Positions 24,375 to 27,053 of a stretch of 27,053 nucleotides of DNA are shown piece after piece. Source of the DNA: a virus; IMG/VR virus record IMGVR_UViG_3300025853_000537, positions 1 to 27,053 of that record; one strand, 5' to 3'. Both the position numbers and the translations under genes were made by a program. Each line of letters begins with the position of its first letter. Within the stretch, counting starts at the first letter, position 1. The notes under the pieces were generated by a model, which was given only the letters and a program-made list of their open reading frames with translations, was not told the DNA's origin and made no database searches.

Positions 24375-25744
24375 CAAAACTCGTTATTTTTGATTTGGAT
24401 GGTGTACTGATTGATAGTAAAGATTATCATTATTATGCCTTAAATCAAGCACTTGGTGATGAATATGCGATCAGTCGGGAAGAACATGTCAGCATCTATG
24501 ATGGTCTCCCTACTAAAGCAAAGTTGGAACTTCTTACAAAGAATAGAGGTCTTCCTGTAGAACTTTATGATACGATCTGGAGAGATAAGCAAGAAGCAAC
24601 TCTTAAAATCTTTAATGAGTGTGTTGCTAAAGACTATGAATTGATGGGTTACTTTCAACAGTTGGTAGATTCTGGATATAAAATTGCTGTTGCATCAAAC
24701 AGCATTCGCAATACTGTAAAGATCATTCTCTTGCGTTTGGGACTGCTTGAGTTTGTGGACATGTATGTTTCTAATGAGGACGTTGTTCGCAACAAACCAT
24801 TTCCAGCAATGTATTGGAAGTGTATGACTGCATTGGGTGCTATTCCTAATGATACTGTTATTTTAGAAGACAGTCACATCGGTCGTCAGGGTGCTTTAGA
24901 TAGTAAGTGTCATCTTGTTCCTATAGAAGAACGAAAAGATCTTAATCAAAGTAAGATTGATAAAATTAAAAAAATTCTTAATGGTGATAAGAAAAAAATA
25001 GCATGGGAGAGTAAGACGATGAATGTATTAATTCCTATGGCAGGTGCTGGTAGTAGATTTGCTAGTCAGGGATACACCTTTCCTAAACCTCTTATTGAAG
25101 TTAAAGGAAAACCAATGATCCAAGTGGTCACTGAGAATCTCAATATTAAAGCAAACTATACATTCATTGTACAAAAGGAACACTATGATAAGTATAATCT
25201 CAATTACTTGCTTCCTCTTATTGCTCCTGGGTGTAATATCGTACAGGTTGAAAGTATCACCGAAGGTGCAGCTTGTACCACTTTACTTGCGAAAGAATTC
25301 ATCAACAACGACGAACCGTTAGTAATGGCAAACTCTGATCAGTTTGTTGAGTGGGATTCTAATGAGACCCTCTATGCCTTCCAAAATGGTGAGGTAGATG
25401 GTGGTATCGTTACCTTCCCCGCAACTCATCCTAAGTGGTCTTATGCTAAGTTAGGAGAGGATGGATATGTTGCTGAGGTTGCTGAGAAGAAACCAATCTC
25501 AGAACATGCTACTGTCGGTATCTATTACTGGAAGAGAGGATCTGACTATGTGAAGTATGCCGAACAGATGATTAAGAAAGATATTCGTGTCAATAACGAA
25601 TACTATGTTTGTCCTGTATTCAACGAAGCAATTGGTGACGGTAAAAAGATACGCATTAAAGAGATCTATAAGTCTGGTATGTGGGGTATTGGAACTCCTG
25701 AAGATCTAAATTACTTTTTAGAACATTACGAAGGGGAAGTTTAA
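24371..25744 (+). CDS. HAD phosphatase - sugar nucleotidyltransferase fusion
   Basis: A 457-aa two-domain protein starting at GTG 24371 (GTGA overlap with the gene before). Domain 1 (~1-210) is a HAD-superfamily phosphatase of the beta-phosphoglucomutase type: IFDLDGVLIDS with nucleophile D8 and acid D10, IAVASNSI, RNKPFP (Lys), TVILEDSHIGRQGA. Domain 2 (~217-457) is a nucleotide-sugar pyrophosphorylase: VLIPMAGAGSRFASQGYTFP with KPLIEVKGKPMI, then LVMANSDQFVEWDSNE and SGMWGIGTPEDLNYFLEHY. Together they could dephosphorylate or process a sugar phosphate and activate a sugar as NDP-sugar (inference). An internal ATG (25019) with GGGAGAG upstream could also yield the second domain alone. Confidence 0.82.
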   Translation: MTKLVIFDLDGVLIDSKDYHYYALNQALGDEYAISREEHVSIYDGLPTKAKLELLTKNRGLPVELYDTIWRDKQEATLKIFNECVAKDYELMGYFQQLVDSGYKIAVASNSIRNTVKIILLRLGLLEFVDMYVSNEDVVRNKPFPAMYWKCMTALGAIPNDTVILEDSHIGRQGALDSKCHLVPIEERKDLNQSKIDKIKKILNGDKKKIAWESKTMNVLIPMAGAGSRFASQGYTFPKPLIEVKGKPMIQVVTENLNIKANYTFIVQKEHYDKYNLNYLLPLIAPGCNIVQVESITEGAACTTLLAKEFINNDEPLVMANSDQFVEWDSNETLYAFQNGEVDGGIVTFPATHPKWSYAKLGEDGYVAEVAEKKPISEHATVGIYYWKRGSDYVKYAEQMIKKDIRVNNEYYVCPVFNEAIGDGKKIRIKEIYKSGMWGIGTPEDLNYFLEHYEGEV

Positions 25745-25766
25745 ATTCCCTTCATTTTAAATAATT
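25730..25766 (+). terminator. Weak terminator-like hairpin
   Basis: GAAGGGGAA (25730-25738) with TTCCCTTC (25746-25753), one bulged G, spanning the end of the fusion gene and followed by an interrupted T-rich run (ATTTTAAATAATTTTT). It may attenuate rather than end transcription, since the next gene continues the island. Confidence 0.4.
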
Positions 25767-25781
25767 TTTATTTGAGAAACA

Positions 25782-25838
25782 ATGATTATGGAAAAAATTA
25801 GATCTCAAGTGGATCTTTCTATCTGTGGTAAGAAGTGA
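25782..25838 (+). CDS. Possible 18-aa leader ORF
   Basis: MIMEKIRSQVDLSICGKK, ending in TGATG overlap with the next gene. It may couple translation of that gene, be a remnant, or be chance; no strong ribosome site precedes it. Confidence 0.25.
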   Translation: MIMEKIRSQVDLSICGKK

Positions 25839-26557
25839 TGAGAGTAGCAGTTCTATTATTTGGTCAACCAAGATACTGTAATGATCCTAAACCTCAAGAA
25901 TTTTTGAAAGGAATTATTGAAAAATATAATGCTGATGTATATGCACATGCCTGGTTTGGGTCGAAAGTAGATTATCAAATCTCTTCTTGGGCAGAGAATC
26001 CTCCGGACGGAAAGGGAATAACTAAAAATCCTGTTCCTGACAATGCTTTAGATATAATTGAAGATGTGTATTCCCCTAAAAAATTTAAGATTGATCCTCC
26101 TCAAAAGTTTGAATTGACTAAACGAGCATTTAATTTTATTTCTCAAAAATGGGATGGTACACATGTTAATGAAAAAAATATTAGTAATATTAAGTCTCAA
26201 TTAACATCTATCGGTGAAGTTGTCAGATTATATGAAGAGAGTGGTGATGAACATGATCTTTATATTCTTGCTAGATATGATGCATGGGCTGTTGGTTTTC
26301 CTGAACTAAGTGATCTTCCTACCAATAAATTTTATGTTGCAGATCATCATCCAAGATTTCCTGATATTATTCAATTTGGAGGAAGAAAATTTTTCGATTG
26401 GATGAAAAATTGTTCCGATGATATGAATAAGTCAAGTATCTATCAAAAGATATGGGAACCTTCTCCCGAATCTTTCAAAATGCTTTCATTTTTGACAAGG
26501 CATTCATCTGATGATATAATTGGAGTTCCTATGGAAGGTTTTGTTATTAGGAGATAA
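25838..26557 (+). CDS. GQPR-family protein, second copy
   Basis: A 239-aa protein starting MRVAVLLFGQPRYCNDPKPQ, then ADVYAHAWFGSKVDYQISSW, DIIEDVYSPKKFKID, a middle with ISNIKSQLTSIGEVVRLYEE, and YILARYDAWAVGF in the place of the IRLRTD segment of its paralogue. It therefore has the same order of motifs as the protein at 23676-24374 but is well diverged (GQPR and AHxW retained, RxRxD altered to ARYD). ATG 25838 chosen over a GTG three bases upstream. Probably acts on a glycan; function not established. 0 nt separates its stop from the next start. Confidence 0.65.
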   Translation: MRVAVLLFGQPRYCNDPKPQEFLKGIIEKYNADVYAHAWFGSKVDYQISSWAENPPDGKGITKNPVPDNALDIIEDVYSPKKFKIDPPQKFELTKRAFNFISQKWDGTHVNEKNISNIKSQLTSIGEVVRLYEESGDEHDLYILARYDAWAVGFPELSDLPTNKFYVADHHPRFPDIIQFGGRKFFDWMKNCSDDMNKSSIYQKIWEPSPESFKMLSFLTRHSSDDIIGVPMEGFVIRR

Positions 26558-27016
26558 ATGAAAATAATTGCACATAGAGCTAATTTAAATGGTCCAGATC
26601 CTAAAACTGAAAATAGTCCAGACCAAATTGTAAAATGTATTGATGCTGGGTATGATGTTGAAATTGATATTCGATATGATTTGAAAACCAGTACTCTTTG
26701 GTTAGGTCATGATGAATCTCAGTATATGGTTACTTGGTACTGGTTAGCAGAGAAGCAAAATTACCTTTGGATTCATTGTAAAGATATTTCAACTCTTCAT
26801 CAGTTTTCTGCGATGACTAGTGGATATAATTATTTTTGGCATCATGAAGATGATTATACTCTAACTAGTAAAAATAATATTTGGGCTTATCCGGGAAAAT
26901 CATATACATCAAATACAGTTATTGTTATGCCGGAGTGGAATGATGTAAATTGGGATAAATTAAAAGTTACTAATTGTTATGGTATTTGTACAGATTATCC
27001 AGAAAAAATAAAATGA
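26558..27016 (+). CDS. Short GDPD-like (glycerophosphodiester phosphodiesterase family) protein
   Basis: A 152-aa protein. It has the GDPD metal and catalytic landmarks: IAHRAN (H6, R7), TENSPDQI (E18, N19), YDVEIDIRYD (E35, D37) and WLGHDES (H51, D52). Later YLWIHCKDISTLHQF and FWHHEDDYTLTS fit strands of the same TIM-barrel fold. Typical family members are about 250 aa, so this is a short version that may keep the active site and lose part of the barrel. Position inside the sugar island suggests it acts on a phosphodiester-linked glycan or lipid head group (inference). It overlaps the next gene (ATGA). Confidence 0.7.
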   Translation: MKIIAHRANLNGPDPKTENSPDQIVKCIDAGYDVEIDIRYDLKTSTLWLGHDESQYMVTWYWLAEKQNYLWIHCKDISTLHQFSAMTSGYNYFWHHEDDYTLTSKNNIWAYPGKSYTSNTVIVMPEWNDVNWDKLKVTNCYGICTDYPEKIK

Positions 27017-27053
27017 AAATTGTTATTATCGGACCAGGTATTATGCCCATTCC
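27013..27053 (+). CDS. Start of a further glycan-island gene (3' partial)
   Basis: MKIVIIGPGIMPIP runs to the window end. It starts by ATGA overlap. The IIGPGIMPIP start recalls family-4-type glycosyltransferases; only 13 codons are visible, so this is a weak guess. Confidence 0.45.
   Translation, partial: MKIVIIGPGIMPI

Noticed and set aside
1-27053. CRISPR array, insertion sequence or long direct repeats
   Set aside because: No regularly spaced repeats, transposase genes or terminal inverted repeats were seen; mobile signals are limited to the intein and homing endonucleases.

Overview
The window looks like a piece of a marine T4-like cyanophage genome (a myovirus infecting Synechococcus or Prochlorococcus). 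The case rests on four things seen together: a T4-type replication and nucleotide block (gp61 primase, NrdA, NrdB); small virion and hypothetical proteins of the cyanomyovirus type; host-derived auxiliary genes (PstS, an outer-membrane-barrel-like protein, a 6-phosphogluconate-dehydrogenase-like NAD domain); and T4-style late promoters (TATAAATA about 30-40 nt before start codons) mixed with host-type TTGACA-17-TATAAT early promoters. Coding density is very high, the sequence is AT-rich, and neighbouring genes commonly overlap as ATGA, GTGA or TAATG.

Layout. 1-2419: the end of a basic virion-type protein, then small phage proteins including a structural protein (856-1404) and a coiled-coil membrane protein. 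2432-7843: gp61 primase, nrdA carrying an in-frame 327-aa intein directly before the catalytic thiyl-radical cysteine, then nrdB. 7844-9035: a GIY-YIG homing endonuclease and two small genes. 9088-10341: a Lys/Arg/Ala-rich structural-type protein. 10446-14825: a SegE-like GIY-YIG protein, a tail-lysozyme-type muramidase, a secreted HExxH protein, a holin-like two-TM protein, and a string of very small membrane proteins. 14951-15268: a cREC receiver-domain protein. 15265-16920: three exported proteins on the minus strand, the only minus-strand genes. 17007-18307: tRNA-Arg(UCU), an aberrant tRNA-Asn(GUU), an HNH endonuclease, tRNA-Lys(UUU) and tRNA-Gly(UCC). 18423-19841: a small outer-membrane-barrel-like protein and PstS. 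19879-22324: small early-type proteins, the truncated Gnd-like protein and more membrane microproteins. 22597-27053: a sugar-nucleotide and glycan island (GDP-mannose 3,5-epimerase, two GQPR-family proteins, a HAD-nucleotidyltransferase fusion, a short GDPD-like protein and the start of another gene).

The most striking structure is regulatory. Two homing endonuclease genes of unrelated families (GIY-YIG at 7962, HNH at 17536) each have a 13-nt inverted repeat. In both, the 3' arm ends on the A of the ATG and a late promoter lies in the loop. Early read-through RNA would fold and hide the start; late RNA would begin inside the loop, lack the 5' arm and be translatable. This is the logic known for T4 I-TevI and mobE, found here twice. 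Other notable points are the cloverleaf tRNA-Asn without canonical D- and T-loop elbow bases, the HNH stop codon lying inside tRNA-Lys, a Gly-Asn intein C terminus, and a back-to-back pair of consensus early promoters.

All functional calls come from reading motifs and recalled family resemblance; no database search was run.
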